From the NCBI GenBank assembly GCA_014898415.1, contig RCTD01000006.1, positions 558,001 to 622,000 of the forward strand: a stretch of 64,000 nt of DNA, written 5' to 3'. Position numbers and translations under genes: made by a program. A model generated the notes under the pieces. The model was not told the DNA's origin. It saw only the letters and a program-made list of their open reading frames with translations, and made no database searches. Source of the DNA: Stromatinia cepivora. Lineage: Eukaryota; Ascomycota; Leotiomycetes; Helotiales; Sclerotiniaceae. Of this stretch, positions 22,450 through 34,504 are shown one piece after another. Position 1 is the stretch's first letter. Every line of letters begins with the position of its first letter.

Positions 22450-23520
22450 CTATTTACTAGAAGGTGATCTCTTTTTCTTTGGTTTCGAAACCACCTCGCC
22501 CAATCCCAGAGGTTTCTGCATAACATATTCCTTCTTCGGCCCGTCTCCAAATTTATGCGTCGTGCTTCCATCCGCATTAATGGTGGCGGGTATCCCTTGA
22601 CTCGGTCTCCTGATTTGATCTTCATGCAGTCGATCCAAACTCTCTCCCATAACTCCATATTTTGCCCAATTAACCGGTGGACACCGTACTATATTCTGCG
22701 GCATTGGCAGTTTCTCCCATTTCGCATCTCCAGCTGGGACCCCATTGATTTGTTGGCCATCCATTCTAAACTCCTCATCTTTGTCATCATCCTCATCACT
22801 ACTACTCTCTCCATCCACGACCACTGTCCCCGTCTTCCTAGCATTCTCCTCCCTCTCCCTCCTCTCCCCCTCCCTTAAACTCCCCACAAATCCCTCTGGA
22901 TCCTCCATCGCCCTCTCCTTAATCCTTTGCAACGTGATCATATCTCTCTGCGCATTCCTCGCCTGCAACTGTAATATTGAAATCGTACTTCTCATCGCTA
23001 AGACATCCGGGTTCTGGTCCAGATCGATCGTTTGTGGTTTCGGTTGCGGCATTGATACTTGCGGCGCTTGTTGTGTATGCGTGTATGTTTCTCTGGATGA
23101 ATGAGCTTGTGCTTGCGCGGCTGGATGGCTTTGAATTTGTTGAGAAAGGGTATTCTCAGCTGTGCGACTATTATTCATCATCGCGATATTCTTTCCCCCT
23201 GTATGATTTCGTTGTGGCTGTCCCGATATTTGCGATTCCGGCCGTATTGCTCCATTTTGTGCGCCAGGTCCCAAATTCACATTCGCATTTACATTTGAAT
23301 TCGACGCCAACCTCGCGGCCGATAATGTAGGAGTGATAGGAGAAACAGGCGGCGGAACCGGACTTGCGGATCTAGAAATTGGCGACCTAGGTGTATGAGA
23401 AGGAGGTGAAGATCTCTGAGTCGGAGTAGAGGTATTATTTGCAGGACTGGGGGTTGCAGTGGAAGGGGAATTTGAAGTTGACACCATGAGGTGAGGCATT
23501 TTTAATTTGATGGTGGGCAT
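22450..23520 (-). CDS. Conserved fungal protein of unknown function
   Basis: An intronless frame of 356 codons. I take the start at 23520 because it is the first ATG of the frame; the open frame reaches 23712 only through a TTG. The N-terminal 200 residues are Ser/Pro/Thr- and Gln-rich and probably disordered. A predicted helical or coiled-coil stretch follows, containing NPDVLAMRSTISILQLQ, then RDMITLQRIKERAMEDPEGF. The acidic SSSDEDDDKDEEF comes next, and the C-terminus has IVRCPPVNWAKYGVMGESLD ending in a Lys-rich tail (KPKKKRSPSSK) that could be a nuclear signal. The helix-acidic-WAKYGV layout looks conserved and functional. I cannot name a function and assign none. Confidence 0.7.
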   Translation of the reverse strand: MPTIKLKMPHLMVSTSNSPSTATPSPANNTSTPTQRSSPPSHTPRSPISRSASPVPPPVSPITPTLSAARLASNSNVNANVNLGPGAQNGAIRPESQISGQPQRNHTGGKNIAMMNNSRTAENTLSQQIQSHPAAQAQAHSSRETYTHTQQAPQVSMPQPKPQTIDLDQNPDVLAMRSTISILQLQARNAQRDMITLQRIKERAMEDPEGFVGSLREGERREREENARKTGTVVVDGESSSDEDDDKDEEFRMDGQQINGVPAGDAKWEKLPMPQNIVRCPPVNWAKYGVMGESLDRLHEDQIRRPSQGIPATINADGSTTHKFGDGPKKEYVMQKPLGLGEVVSKPKKKRSPSSK

Positions 23521-24385
23521 TTGCGAAAGTATGCGCCCGCGTTTGAAAATAGTAAATATGAGCTGCGGAGTCGGATTAGTTTTGCCCGTGATTTCCAAAT
23601 GCCGGTGGTCGGGATGATGACGGATGGATGGATTTGGAAAGCTGTGTGCGGGGGGGCGATAATTGGTGGGGGTTATTGAAATTTGATTGGTTGTCGTAGT
23701 TTTCTTGGCCAAGTTGTTTTTGTTGGGGAATGGAATGCTTGTTTATCTTTAGTCACTTAGGTAGGTAGTTTTGGATTCCTGACTTGTTTTGGTTGAAAGA
23801 AACTGACTTGTGTATTGAACAAAAGATAAGTTGTAAAGAATTGTAAGCTTTTGGTTGTTTAGATTTCCTTGATTGTTGGATCTTTATGAGTCAGGGGAAA
23901 TGGAGAAATTAATTACATAAAAGGAAAGTTTGTTCTTTTATTAGTTGTCTGAAGCTTCCCTCGCTTACAAATCGAGTGTGTTTATGTCACTCTGTGGCTC
24001 TTGCTCAAGCTCTTGCTCAAGCTCAAGCTGTCTTCGAAAGTGGCCCAAGCAAGCTACCTAGTAGCTCTAGTATCTACTAGATATTTCACTGCTATTGTGC
24101 CTTACCTATGAGCAGTAGGTGTTAATGTTCATTTTCTCACCTGTCTCTGGATTATTAAAGTGTATCAACATCTAGATCTAGAGATAGGCTTGGGCAAAGA
24201 AAGCCAAGTACGGCCCTCGAGTACCGTTGTTGCTTTGGGCTTCATTCCAAAACCAACAATGTTACAAAAGTCATGTCGTCATAGTGGAGAATAGTAAAAG
24301 ATGCTTCCACAATTTCTGTTCTCTGTTCTCTGTTCTCTGTTCTCTGTTCTCTCCCTTCACTTCCTGATCTTGTTATCGTTATACA
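23521..24385. other. Divergent intergenic region with heptamer repeat
   Basis: Spacer between two divergent genes, so it should hold both promoters. The leader just before the hydrolase start has a TTCTCTG heptamer repeated about five times (24315-24351), giving a pyrimidine-rich tract typical of fungal start regions. A GAGCTTG-like short repeat lies at about 23998-24030. Confidence 0.5.
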
Positions 24386-25936
24386 ATGGACATTAGCCCC
24401 CTTGGCATTGCCAAAGTTGTTATTCCCAATTTACCTTTTATCATCAAAACTACCATTTTAGCATTGCTCTCTCGTTCCCCAAATACTTCAGTCCAGGATG
24501 TTATTACCGAAGTTATAGTTATCACTGCACGACCTATGCTTAGCACTCCTGCAGCTATCTTAAAATCTCAAATACAATCTCAAATAGACTGGGGAGTATG
24601 GGGACAAACGTGGATTGCCAAGTATACAATCCCGAGACCTCCAGATGATTGCACCGGCGATGCAAGTGCCTATAGTGCGAGGAATGCTTTGGTGAAAGCA
24701 ATAGAAGAACTTGGGGGCGAAAAGAATGCCTTTGATCTACCAGAAACGGTGGATGTGCAAGCCGAGTGGACAGGATATCGTAATGGAGTCTCTGTTTTTG
24801 CTCGTCGGCCAGACATACCCGAGCATGAGCAGTACAAGATGATGATGAGAGAAGTGGCTCCGAATGGTCCCACGGTTCTATACTTTCACGGCGGAGCTTT
24901 CTGGTAAGGAAACCATAATGTTGGATGTCTTAATCTAAACTCAACATGTAGTCTTATGGATCCCGTTACGCATCGACCGACAACGTCTGCATTGGCTCAA
25001 CAAACTCATGGCCGTTGCTTTTCAGTTCGCTATCGATTGGCACCACAAGATCCATTTCCATCAGCACTTTTAGATGCGCTGATTGCCTACCTTTCATTGA
25101 TCTCGCCTCCCCATGATTCTTTCCATGAACCTGTTCCACCTGGGAAGATCATCCTCTCGGGAGACTCATCAGGGGCGGGATTGGCAACATCGCTTTTGCT
25201 ACTATTGACAACTCTAAATCGAATGGATATCAACTGTATTCGTTTTCATGGCGTCAATGTACCAATTAATGCGACTGAAATTGCTGGCCTTGCCATTACT
25301 TCGCCTTGGCTGGATATTTCCCGGTCTCTGCCTTCCGTAACGAGAAACATCCAGTACGATATGATAGCGCCACCTTCGTCAGATTATACAGTACCCTATC
25401 CCAATTTTCCTCACGATTCAGCCTGGCCAGCAAAGTCACCTCGTGTCGAGACTTATTGCGAGGCCTCAATGGTAACCCATCCCCTCGTTAGTCCACTTGC
25501 AGCTAATAAAGAGCACTGGCGTGGTGTAGCACCAGTCTACATAAGCGTAGGCTGGGAGAGTATGCAGGATGAAGCAGAGATACTCGCGCGTAGAATTCAT
25601 GAAGCCGGAGGGACAGCCATATTTGATGGCTATGTTGGTATGCCACATTGCTTTGCGATGATGCCGTGGAATGAAGCCGGAAGAACTGCCTTTGCGAATT
25701 GTGCAACGTTCTGTGTGGAAGCGGTTCACGGCAGAATAACAAGAAAGAGTTTTGGGTTGTGGACGAATAAACATGGAAAGTTTGAGTCGATTCAGCTGGA
25801 GAAGTTGGGAATGAGTAATAATGAAAGAAAAGTGGATCTTGACGATATTCTCGTAAATGAACTGCTAGAAAAGCAAAGAAGATGGAGGATCGATTTGGAA
25901 AAGAGCTTGAGAGATTGTGAAAAGACGAGGCTTTGA
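24386..25936 (+). CDS. Alpha/beta hydrolase, HSL (hormone-sensitive lipase) family
   Basis: A serine ester hydrolase. Two exons, 24386-24903 and 24952-25936, separated by a 48-bp intron (GTAAGG..ATGTAG), give 500 residues. The HSL oxyanion-hole motif H-G-G-A is at 168-171 (YFHGGAFC), split from the rest by the intron. VRYRLAPQDPFPSALLDA is the usual segment after it. The nucleophile elbow is G-D-S-S-G with Ser245. The acid residue is likely in the WESMQDEAE segment and the base His in GMPHCFAM. A hydrophobic stretch near the N-terminus (VVIPNLPFIIKTTILALL) suggests membrane association. The C-terminal 80 residues are charged. Such enzymes act on lipid esters, sterol esters or xenobiotics; the substrate cannot be read from sequence. 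Catalytic residues appear intact, so I expect an active enzyme. Confidence 0.88.
24904..24951 (+). other. Intron of the alpha/beta hydrolase gene (48 bp)
   Basis: GTAAGG donor and TGTAG acceptor; a CTAAAC-type branch sequence lies about 14 bases before the end. Splicing keeps the frame from HGGAF into CLMDPVTHRP. Without it the first frame stops at once. Confidence 0.85.
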
Positions 25937-27379
25937 TAGGAGACTCAATAGAAGTGGCAAGCTTACAGCTTGATAATGTTAATCAACTTTTGTAATACTT
26001 AGCTTTTCATACATCTGGGAGTAGCTTGGGTCTCCAAACTGCTGCGCCCGCTGGGCGATAATCTGTCCTTTTAAAACGGTGTTGAAAGATACATGAATTA
26101 AGATCTTGGTTCGAAGACTCAAATTCAATAGACTTTACCTGCACCATACGAACCGCGAGCCCTGTTAGAGTGGGAGTCGTGGAACATCAGATATGCACGG
26201 ATCTTGTGTGTGAGTAACATCCGAGTCAAAAGGCTCAAATATTGAGTCACAACACATGATAAAGTTGAGTAGCTTTAATAATAGAAAGGATGAACACTGG
26301 TTTTATGCTTTTCAATGCACAGCAGTTGATACTTATTATTTTATAATTCAAGCTTGCAGATGACTGACTGATCGCATTGTGCCTCGTGATTGCATGTATA
26401 TATGTCTCAAGTAGCAATTATGATTCTGACATCCACAACTCCCTACTTTCTAGAAGACATCCCGAAGATATATAACCAAAGCTAAAGAAAGAGTATTGGA
26501 TATTGATGAGAAACTGGGGAGTGCGTGGCTAAATGTTTTTTGTGTGGAACTGATGCAATGCATGAAATACATACTAGTAACTGGAGAAGATGGGACGGGA
26601 CCTGAAAAAAAGGAGCGCGAGCTATAACCCCACTAACACTAGATCATTTTTGGAATAGTGCATCAGGACAGAAGTTAATCCGGTTCCGAAAGTTCGAGGC
26701 ATGTAACGACTGAAGTAAAAATGTCTCGAACTTTTCTTTACAATGACCTTGTGAACATATGAATGAATGAAGACGTTTTAATATTTTCAATTGATCTTTG
26801 ACTTCTTGGTGGGCCCTTGTAGGGCAGGCGGGGCTTAAATACAGCTATGTAAAGTTCCTGATATGTTCATGTGTTTGTTATGAGAGATGTTTACTGATGT
26901 TCAAGTACCTCCAGACTACCTACGGACCATTTACTATCACCATATTCAAGCTTCACTATCTGCCAATACCTAGTATGAGATTATGCGTATAATCAAAGAA
27001 CCTATGTTACTTGTCATTCATTAAATTTCTTTCAGCTGATCTCTATCATTCATTTCATCTCTAAACTTTAGAGAGAATCGGAGCCTGGTTATTGCCTCAT
27101 TCTTATCACCTAGGCACCTCATATCACAAAGGAACTGATCTTAATTACATGGCAGAGAAATATATTCAATATACAAAATTCGAGAGAAATAATTGGTCTG
27201 GTTGTCCCAAGTTCACATCAGGTGAACTGCCCCCCTCGACTAATCAGTATCATTGCCTTGCAAACACTCGACTATCTTCACCCACACTACCAATATTGAA
27301 CAATTGATTTTTCTTCTCAAAGTCTGTCAATAACAACCTTGCTGCTGAATCAACAATTTTCTCCACACTCTTTTCAAAA
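25937..27379. other. Intergenic region upstream of rad53
   Basis: About 1.4 kb with no supported gene. Small frames (26798, 27092) lack motifs. The last 100 bp before the ATG at 27380 are pyrimidine-rich and A-rich, consistent with a leader. Confidence 0.4.
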
Positions 27380-30300
27380 ATGGAGGAAAAGTTAACCCAG
27401 CCATGTAAAGACTCCTTCTTCATTCCCTCCACATATCCTCCTCCTCCTATTACTCCATCATTTGTTTTTAGCTCAATCACTAATGATCCTGATTACGAAG
27501 CTACTCAACCTAGCGATGAAGCAACTCGGCTTGGTAATGGAAATTCTGGTTTGACCGATGAAGATGCCGCAGACATCGTTTGCATTCTCCATCCTGATTC
27601 CGAACCGGCTCGCAGGGCTTGTTCCGAAAACAACAAATTGAACCCAAAGAATACAATCAGCCTTGAAGGTGATATATCTGACTCAGCATCGCAAAGTCTG
27701 GTTCCCTGCGACCTGGCACTCCGACTGTCAGCGAATTTGAAAGACATTAATCTGGGCTGGATTTTTGGTCGAAGCCACGAACGATGCGACTTCGTGATAA
27801 GAGCAGGTGCACCTCATCAGGTCAGCAATCAGCACTTCCGCATTTACCTCAATGAACACTGTTTTCTCATGGTAGAAGATATGTCTACCAATGGTGTCGC
27901 AGTTGATGGTACTATGCTCCGATATAAGCAAAAAGATGGTGGTAAACCCTATCGACAAACTCTTGAAAACGGAAGCCTTCTCTCCGTCGCTTTATCCAAA
28001 ACCAAAGCCCTCAATTTCAATTTTGTTGTTCGGGTACCGCAACGTAGTGATGAAGCTCAAGAGGCTTTTGACAAAAACTTTGCTCATTACATGGATCGAA
28101 CTCAAGAAACTCAAATCCGACACGGCATTGTGGGTGGTGTGAATAGGCAACCAGTAAGTGATTGTTATGCTCTAGAAAAATGGCACGACTGCTAATGGAT
28201 ATATAGCTTAATCTCTTCCCGAACGCTGCCAATCGAGGTGCAAGCTCTTCATTGATGGTCAGAAAGCGACGGGAATGGAAAGGTGGTCAAAAATACAACA
28301 AGATCGACATAATCGGCAAAGGTGCTTTTGCCGTCGTTTATAGAGTGACCGACAAAAGAACCGGAATTCCATTCGCTGCCAAGGAGCTTGAGAAGAAAAA
28401 GTTCTTGAAGAATGGAGTTCAAAAAATCGATACGGAGATTAAGATTATGAGCAAGATTCACCACGTAAGTTTCCTCTCGTCTCCGTGGTATTCCAGCAAA
28501 TGCTCATAAGTCCCAGGATAATGTGGTTTCGTTCGTCGAATGTATTGACTGGGAGGATTATCTATACATTGTCATGGAGTATGTGCCTCAAGGGGATCTT
28601 ACAAGCCTCGTTACAACATGTCATCACCTTCCGGAACATGCAGTCAAGGCCATAACCCTCCAGCTATTGAGCGCATTGAAATATCTTCATTCGCTAAATG
28701 TCACTCATCGTGATATCAAACCTGATAATATTCTATGCCAGAGTCGCAATCCAATTCACGTCAAACTGACCGACTTCGGCCTGTCGAAGATGATTGATAC
28801 AGAAGACACATTTCTACACACTTTCTGTGGCACATTGCTATACTGTGCACCAGAAGTTTACAACGAATATCCGCAATATGATCTTACAGGTCAAAGAACC
28901 AATCGGCGCTGTGATAGTACGACACTGCAGCAGAGATATGACCACGCTGTCGACATTTGGTCCCTCGCTGGGGTACTCTTTTATTCATTCTGCGGAACTC
29001 CGCCATTTCCTGTAGGAGGTACCTCACATCATACGCAACTGCTACAAAAAATCATGACAGTGCCTTTAGATGTCAGACCTTTACAACATGTCAAAGTATC
29101 AGATTATGGAATTAGTTTCGTTGTAAAAATGCTTCACACCAACCCAGAACATCGTGCTACTATCGAGGAATTAGAGCAAAGTCCTTGGTTGACGGGAAAC
29201 GAACCAGATTTAGATGAAACAGAGGATGAAGATATTGAAGAGCTTGAGCTACCCGCTTCTCAGTTGAGTTTGTTGGACAATCCCGAGAGTGGAGATGAAG
29301 ATGATGACTTTGGTGCTGACACGATCAATTTTCAACCTCGCGAGATTCCGAGCAGCTTTAGCACTGATGACTCGGATGATGAGAGATCTGTGGAACTTGA
29401 AAGCTCAATGCCGAGTAATTTCGGTGCGAATACCCCTAGTGCCGAAAATCTTGTAGGACAAGAAAGTTATGAGTTCATCCGAAATCCTGCAAATAATGGT
29501 CGCCTATTTGGAGAAGTTAATGTGGATTCCTCTGCTTTAGGAAGCTCTGGAGCCGTACCGTTAGATCAAGTGGATCTTCCAACTCCAATCCAGCATATTC
29601 GGAATAAGCATCCTCGCCAGTTTTCAAAACAGAACGAAACAAAACCTGTCGCAAAATTTAAGACTCGTCTTGAAGCTGCTAGCGCCATGCCAAAGACACC
29701 ACCTCCACCTCCACCTCCAACTCACCGTCGTGTTGTAACTCCAGCTGCGAAGCACTTCGAACATGGAGTTACTCAAAATCCCTCGAGCCTCATGGGTGCT
29801 GTATCTCAACTAGGTCATTTGCAAATGAATTCTCCTTCTATTTCGCCAAGCGAAATCTCAGCGCCCCAACTACTAAATCTATCTCATGCCCAGACGGTCA
29901 ATACGAGTCTTCGAAGACCCAGAGAAAATGGTAATGTTTGGCATCCTGAAGATCTTCCGCCGCAGAAACGCCAAAAATCCGTGCGAACAATTGACTTTTT
30001 GTTACCCCCGCAGACATTTTGGAATCCTAGAGATAAGTCGACCCATCATGAAGATTATCCACTCATGTTAGCGACGGAGTGGAATCGATTTGTTGAACTT
30101 GCCGAGTCAAAAGGAGAAAAGTTTCAGCATGGCTGCACAACATTTGAGAACTTGATGGTTAGCTTTAGAAGCAATAGCAAGACTCCTTCAGTGGGATCAA
30201 GTGCGTCGTTTCGAGCTCAATCCGAACCTTTGGTTGAAGGGACACAAAATCATCCACGGTTGGCGCGCGATGCACGAAGACTCAGTGATGACGCTTCTGT

Positions 30301-31138
30301 ACAGCAGAGCATAGCTTCTAGAGATAATTTGTCTATCAACAGCAACTCATTTCTGCCTCAGGTGGTGCAAAACTCGGGACCTTCTTCGATGATGAAGGCT
30401 GGTGCGAAAAAAGATAATACATTGATTCCTACAATTGAATCTACGACGGAAAGCACATCAGCTATAGACCCAAAAGTTAATCTTGCTGCAAGAAATGATT
30501 TTCAGGTTCCTAAGCGGGTACTTGCGAAGTTCTCTGCAACTCCGGATTCTTATGTACCAACCATCTCTTTCAACGTTACGGAACCCTTTACATCTTGGGG
30601 TCGCGGAAATTTCAATACTATCCCATACACAACCCGCGATGACGTCCGAGTTGCTGTTCCCAGATACGCGTTTAAGCTTTTACTATTCAAGAATGGTTTC
30701 TATCCCTCTGATGGAAAGTATATCGAAGAATGGAACAAGAACCGCGGTGATGAAGAAGGCTTCAGATGCTTGATCTCTACCAAGTCCTCGGCAGGTCTAG
30801 CAATCAATGGTACCAAGCTTCCAAGCCATAATATTAAGGACCCGTTGTCAGAATCGAAGTATTGGGGAGAAATTCGTAATGGTGACGTCATCACCATTAG
30901 TGCTCTGAGGAACACGTTGTTGAAACTCAAGTTTGAATGTTTCTGGGGTATGGGTAAATTTAAGCGCAAGGACTCCAAGTTCTTTCTCTATAAGGAAGCA
31001 GATCATATTGCAACAGTTGATCGGGCTTGTTTGAACCTTCAAAATGCTGCCCTCGAAGAACGCGCGAAACAAATGGTGGAGCAGAAAAAAGTGGCCAAAG
31101 AGATCAATCATCAAAGAAAAGAATCTGTTGGCCTTTAA
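27380..31138 (+). CDS. rad53: DNA-damage checkpoint kinase, Rad53/Chk2 family
   Basis: An effector serine/threonine kinase of the DNA-damage and replication checkpoint, normally activated by ATM/ATR-type kinases in the nucleus. Three exons (27380-28153, 28207-28464, 28517-31138) give 1,217 residues. The N-terminal FHA domain (about 125-220) has WIFGRSHERCDFVI and NQHFRIY, then DMSTNGVAVDG, the phosphothreonine-binding loops. The kinase domain (about 285-570) has GKGAFAVVY, AAKEL lysine, HRDIKPDN, DFGLSK and a TLLYCAPEV activation-loop end. A long low-complexity linker with SQ/TQ sites and a proline run (near 29700) follows. A second, divergent FHA-like domain (about 1035-1158) has SWGRG, PRYAFKLLLF, LAINGTKLP and IRNGDVITI. 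FHA-kinase-FHA is the budding yeast Rad53 layout. Filamentous fungi also have one-FHA Chk2 relatives (PRD-4), so the exact paralogue is not certain. Confidence 0.92.
28154..28206 (+). other. Intron 1 of rad53 (53 bp)
   Basis: GTAAGT donor, GCTAAT branch-like sequence, ATATAG acceptor. Phase 0; it joins VNRQP to LNLFPNAANRG. Confidence 0.9.
28465..28516 (+). other. Intron 2 of rad53 (52 bp)
   Basis: GTAAGT donor, GCTCAT branch-like sequence, CCCAG acceptor. Phase 0; it joins MSKIHH to DNVVSFVE within the kinase domain, the usual helix C to beta 4 sequence. Confidence 0.92.
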
Positions 31139-32763
31139 TCTCAATCCAGTCTTTCGTATTTTGCCCTCACGCCAATATCTCATTAGGGATTCCTCGACGG
31201 GAACCTTTTAACACAACCTTTTTGTACTTTTACGAACACAATACCTTTTTTCCTTTGTTGTACCATCATCTGTTACATACATAACACACGGGAGTTTTCT
31301 CGCTGCTTGGCTTAGCTTATTTTTCGCTATTGCTTAGCTTGATGGTTTTGCTCCTTTCCTTGGTTGATTCGAGCTGATTTTTCTTTGACATGAGATGACG
31401 TGAGTTTTTTTTTGTAATGCTATTTCAGGAGGGGTGGATAATTTTCTATTTGACAAATGGAAGGATGGATGGGAGGGTATGAATGAATGATATTGGTGGT
31501 ATGGATAGGTCGCAGAGAGTTCAGATTGGGCTGAATTTGCAAGTTGCTAATATGGATGAAAATGAATGTACCATCTATAGTGAAGAAAAGAATAGTTTAA
31601 TTATTATTTAGTAACAAAAACGAGTTAAACAAGATTTGTCTGAATTTCTTTTGGCTTTAGTGATGCATACTGGAGATTAGGATGAGGTAGCTGGAGTAAA
31701 CTATTCAGTACCTTCTCCAGCTTTGCTAGGTATTTACCATTTCCAGTACGGTCCATAATTCACCAGCTATTAGCAAAAAAAAGACTACCTTGTCGAAGAG
31801 TCTCTTTTCAGGCTTGAGTAATCGGTCCATCCCCCTTTCTCGATATATATATATATATACACAGAATCAAATGGAGCTATCCGTACTCGGCAGTGATATC
31901 CATATCAACTACCCGATCATTTTATTCGACTATCTCGTATCTCGTATCTCGTTAGATGACTTGAAGTATGAAGTAGGTAAGTAAGTTTTACCTTAATGGT
32001 AAAATATCAGGTTGTTGGGGATGGGGATGGGGAGAAGTAGTGAGTGAGTGAGTGAGTGGGTTGAGGTTTGAAATTCGAATGGAGGAAAGCTGGCTGGATT
32101 TTTGTATAGCTGTATATATGGTATATTTAGGATTTGGGGGTATGTGTGTATAGTATATATAGGACTTATAGATAGATGTATAGATGTATAGCTATAATGA
32201 ATAAATGAATGACTCTTCAAGTCCCACCTAGGTACTGCTATGGAATTAATCATACATATCATATCGTAAGTGAAAGCAAGCGAAAGTATTGAAGATTTGA
32301 TAAAGAGAGATACCAGAGAGAAAGGGATATACAACAAAAGAACGATAAAACGAGGAATCAATTAGCGATCAATTAATTTGCACTCCCGGATTTTTATCTC
32401 ATTTCACTTGTAGATAGATGGATAGATTTACACGCCGCTCTGAAAAAGGTTCAATAATACCTACCTACCTACCTACTACCGTAAGAACAAAGATTAGAAA
32501 TACCTCGCCAGCAATTATTTAAGATTACAAGAGACATACTCCTAATCAATTGCGATCAATTGAAATCAACCGATCAATCAACCCCATCAATATCATCAAA
32601 AAATCCAAGCATTCTCCGCATTTTCACAACTTCAAAGTTTTGATTTCCTCATTCCAGATAGATGTTGTTGTTGTCAATAGCAATTATCTTTTTCCATTGA
32701 TTAGATTCTGGATCTTCAAATAAAGAATGTAAAGAAAAAAGATTTGTTTATTCATTTCTTATC

Positions 32764-32766
32764 TAT

Positions 32767-32825
<59 letters not shown>

Positions 32826-32826
32826 T
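32764..32826. repeat. Tetranucleotide array (TTTA)n
   Basis: About 16 perfect copies of TTTA, read directly from the sequence. Confidence 0.97.
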
Positions 32827-32879
32827 CTATCCATCCATTGACTTAGCAACCATTTCCCATTTCCCATTTCCCATCTTCT

Positions 32880-32941
32880 GTATTCTACATTCTATTCTAC
32901 ATTCTATTCTACATTCTATTCTACATTCTATTCTACATTCT
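32880..32941. repeat. 12-bp tandem array (TATTCTACATTC)n
   Basis: About five copies of a unit alternating ATTCT and ATTCTAC, nearly perfect, read directly. Confidence 0.95.
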
Positions 32942-33750
32942 GACCGTATATATATTTCCCAACTTCAATGTTCAATGTCCAATGTTGAATGTGTGTATGC
33001 AGTGCGGCATGCGTGCAAAAGCCCATAAATTAATTGATCCCGATCCCGTTGCATCAGATCCAACGTGCATAGGGAAAACTTGCATAATGCATGCATACAT
33101 ACATGCATTTACTGTGTACTCGGCGATGCAAAAACCCTGTGCGATGCCTCTGCAGATATGAATTATCCATGAATAAATCGCATCGCATGAGCACGAGCAC
33201 GAGGGAATTTCAATGATCTTGGAGACGAGCCTGTGGTGAAACTAATCGTGTAAGCTTATTTTCAAGAGGCTCAAATCGCAATATGGCACAGAAATCACGA
33301 ATCCTCAATTAAATCAAAATTTTGTTTGTATAGATATCAATTTCCATTAGTCTGTCTGTCATTCAACATACTCTTAAAACCTTAGTCTTGATCCCCAACT
33401 CGCTTTAACCGCTTTATCAATTCAAATACAATCCTCTACTTCAAACTTAATGAATCGCATCTGTAGAAGAAAGATGAAAACGCCTCTTGAACGTGTTACC
33501 TTTCTTGAACTAATGTCATACATGATATGTTCTCGATATAATGTAAATAGAATCAAGAATGCTCATGATTGCAATACCATTCATTTCATGTCTCCTTTCC
33601 ATCACCATTCATCACCAAAAATTAATCCTCCAGACCATCATCGTCATGCGTAAAATACATTATAGGAAGTATAAAAAAAACCTTCGACAATTGAATCAAA
33701 GTGATCGGGTATGAAGCGAAAAACCTTCATCCAGAACTAAGAAACGGTTC

Positions 33751-34504
33751 TTAGTTGAGGGTGACGATGGCTGCAAATGCGAGGAACACAAATGCGAGTG
33801 GGGAAGAGAACTCAGCGGCTGCTGAGGTCGGGGCGGAGGTTGCAGTGGAGGTGCTACCGGAAGTGGTGGAGGTAGAAGTTCTAGATGCGGTAGTAGTTAC
33901 AGATCCTAATTTCTTGTTAGTTGTGATTTTATAGTCATTTCGTGGAATACATACTGGTTGTCGAAGTAGAGCTGGAGCTAGATCTACTGGCAGTGGAGGT
34001 GCTGTTGCTGCTCGTGGTAGAAGGAAAAGAAGAAGAAGCAGAAGATGAGGTAGAGGATGAAGATGATTCAGTAGTAGAAGAACCGGTTGTTGAAGATCCA
34101 GAAGTGGAGGATGAAGTTCCTGTAGAGGAAACACTTGTGGAAGAAGCAGCAGCAGTTGAAGCAGCAGTTGAAGCAGCAGCAGTAGCGCCGGAAACTTGGA
34201 ATTGTTCACTGTAGTTTGGTGTGGAGGTAGAATCTTGAATTCTAATGGCATAGAGACTGGAATCGAGAGTAGCGGGCGGTGTCCAGGTGTACGATGTTCC
34301 GCTCAATCCACTTCCGATGGTGGAGACGGTGTTGAGAGAAGTGGATGGGCCATTCATCAAAACGAGGGTGACAGGTCCTTGGGCATCTGACCAGGTAATG
34401 TTGAAGGGGGTTCCAGCAGTGACTCCGAAAGATGGGTTGGTCAATTGAACGGCACTTGCGAGAGTGGCTGCTGCAGCAGCGAGGAAGAGAGTGCAGAATT
34501 GCAT
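33751..34504 (-). CDS. Ser/Thr-rich GPI-anchored wall-type protein, Kre9/Knh1-like domain
   Basis: A secreted cell-surface protein. Exon 1 is 34504-33955, exon 2 is 33905-33751; a 49-bp intron with a CTAAC branch site joins them, giving 234 residues. Residues 1-18 (MQFCTLFLAAAAATLASA) are a signal peptide. Residues 20-105 match the Kre9/Knh1 N-terminal domain found in fungal Ser/Thr-rich GPI proteins (NPSFGVTAGTPFNITWSDA, VTLVLMNG, SLYAIRIQDS). Then come about 100 residues of Ser/Thr/Ala, expected to be O-glycosylated, and a C-terminal hydrophobic tail (SSPLAFVFLAFAAIVTLN) following small residues, the usual GPI signal. Without the intron the first frame would end without the anchor. TATA-like sequence lies about 45 bp upstream on the minus strand. 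Members of this family occur in the wall and often change with growth stage. Confidence 0.85.
33906..33954 (-). other. Intron of the GPI-protein gene (49 bp)
   Basis: On the minus strand: GTATGT donor, ACAACTAAC branch site, AATTAG acceptor, phase 1. Its removal adds the Thr-rich segment and the GPI signal. Confidence 0.88.

Larger units (their letters stand above)
31139..33750. other. Gene-poor region rich in simple repeats
   Basis: No supported gene in 2.6 kb. It holds a TAG/GTA-rich tract, (GAGT)n near 32037, CCTA repeats near 32460, a (TTTA)n array at 32764-32826 and a 12-bp tandem array at 32880-32941. Short plus-strand frames over the arrays are products of the repeats. The last 300 bp contain the 3' flank of the wall-protein gene ending at 33751. 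Confidence 0.5.
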
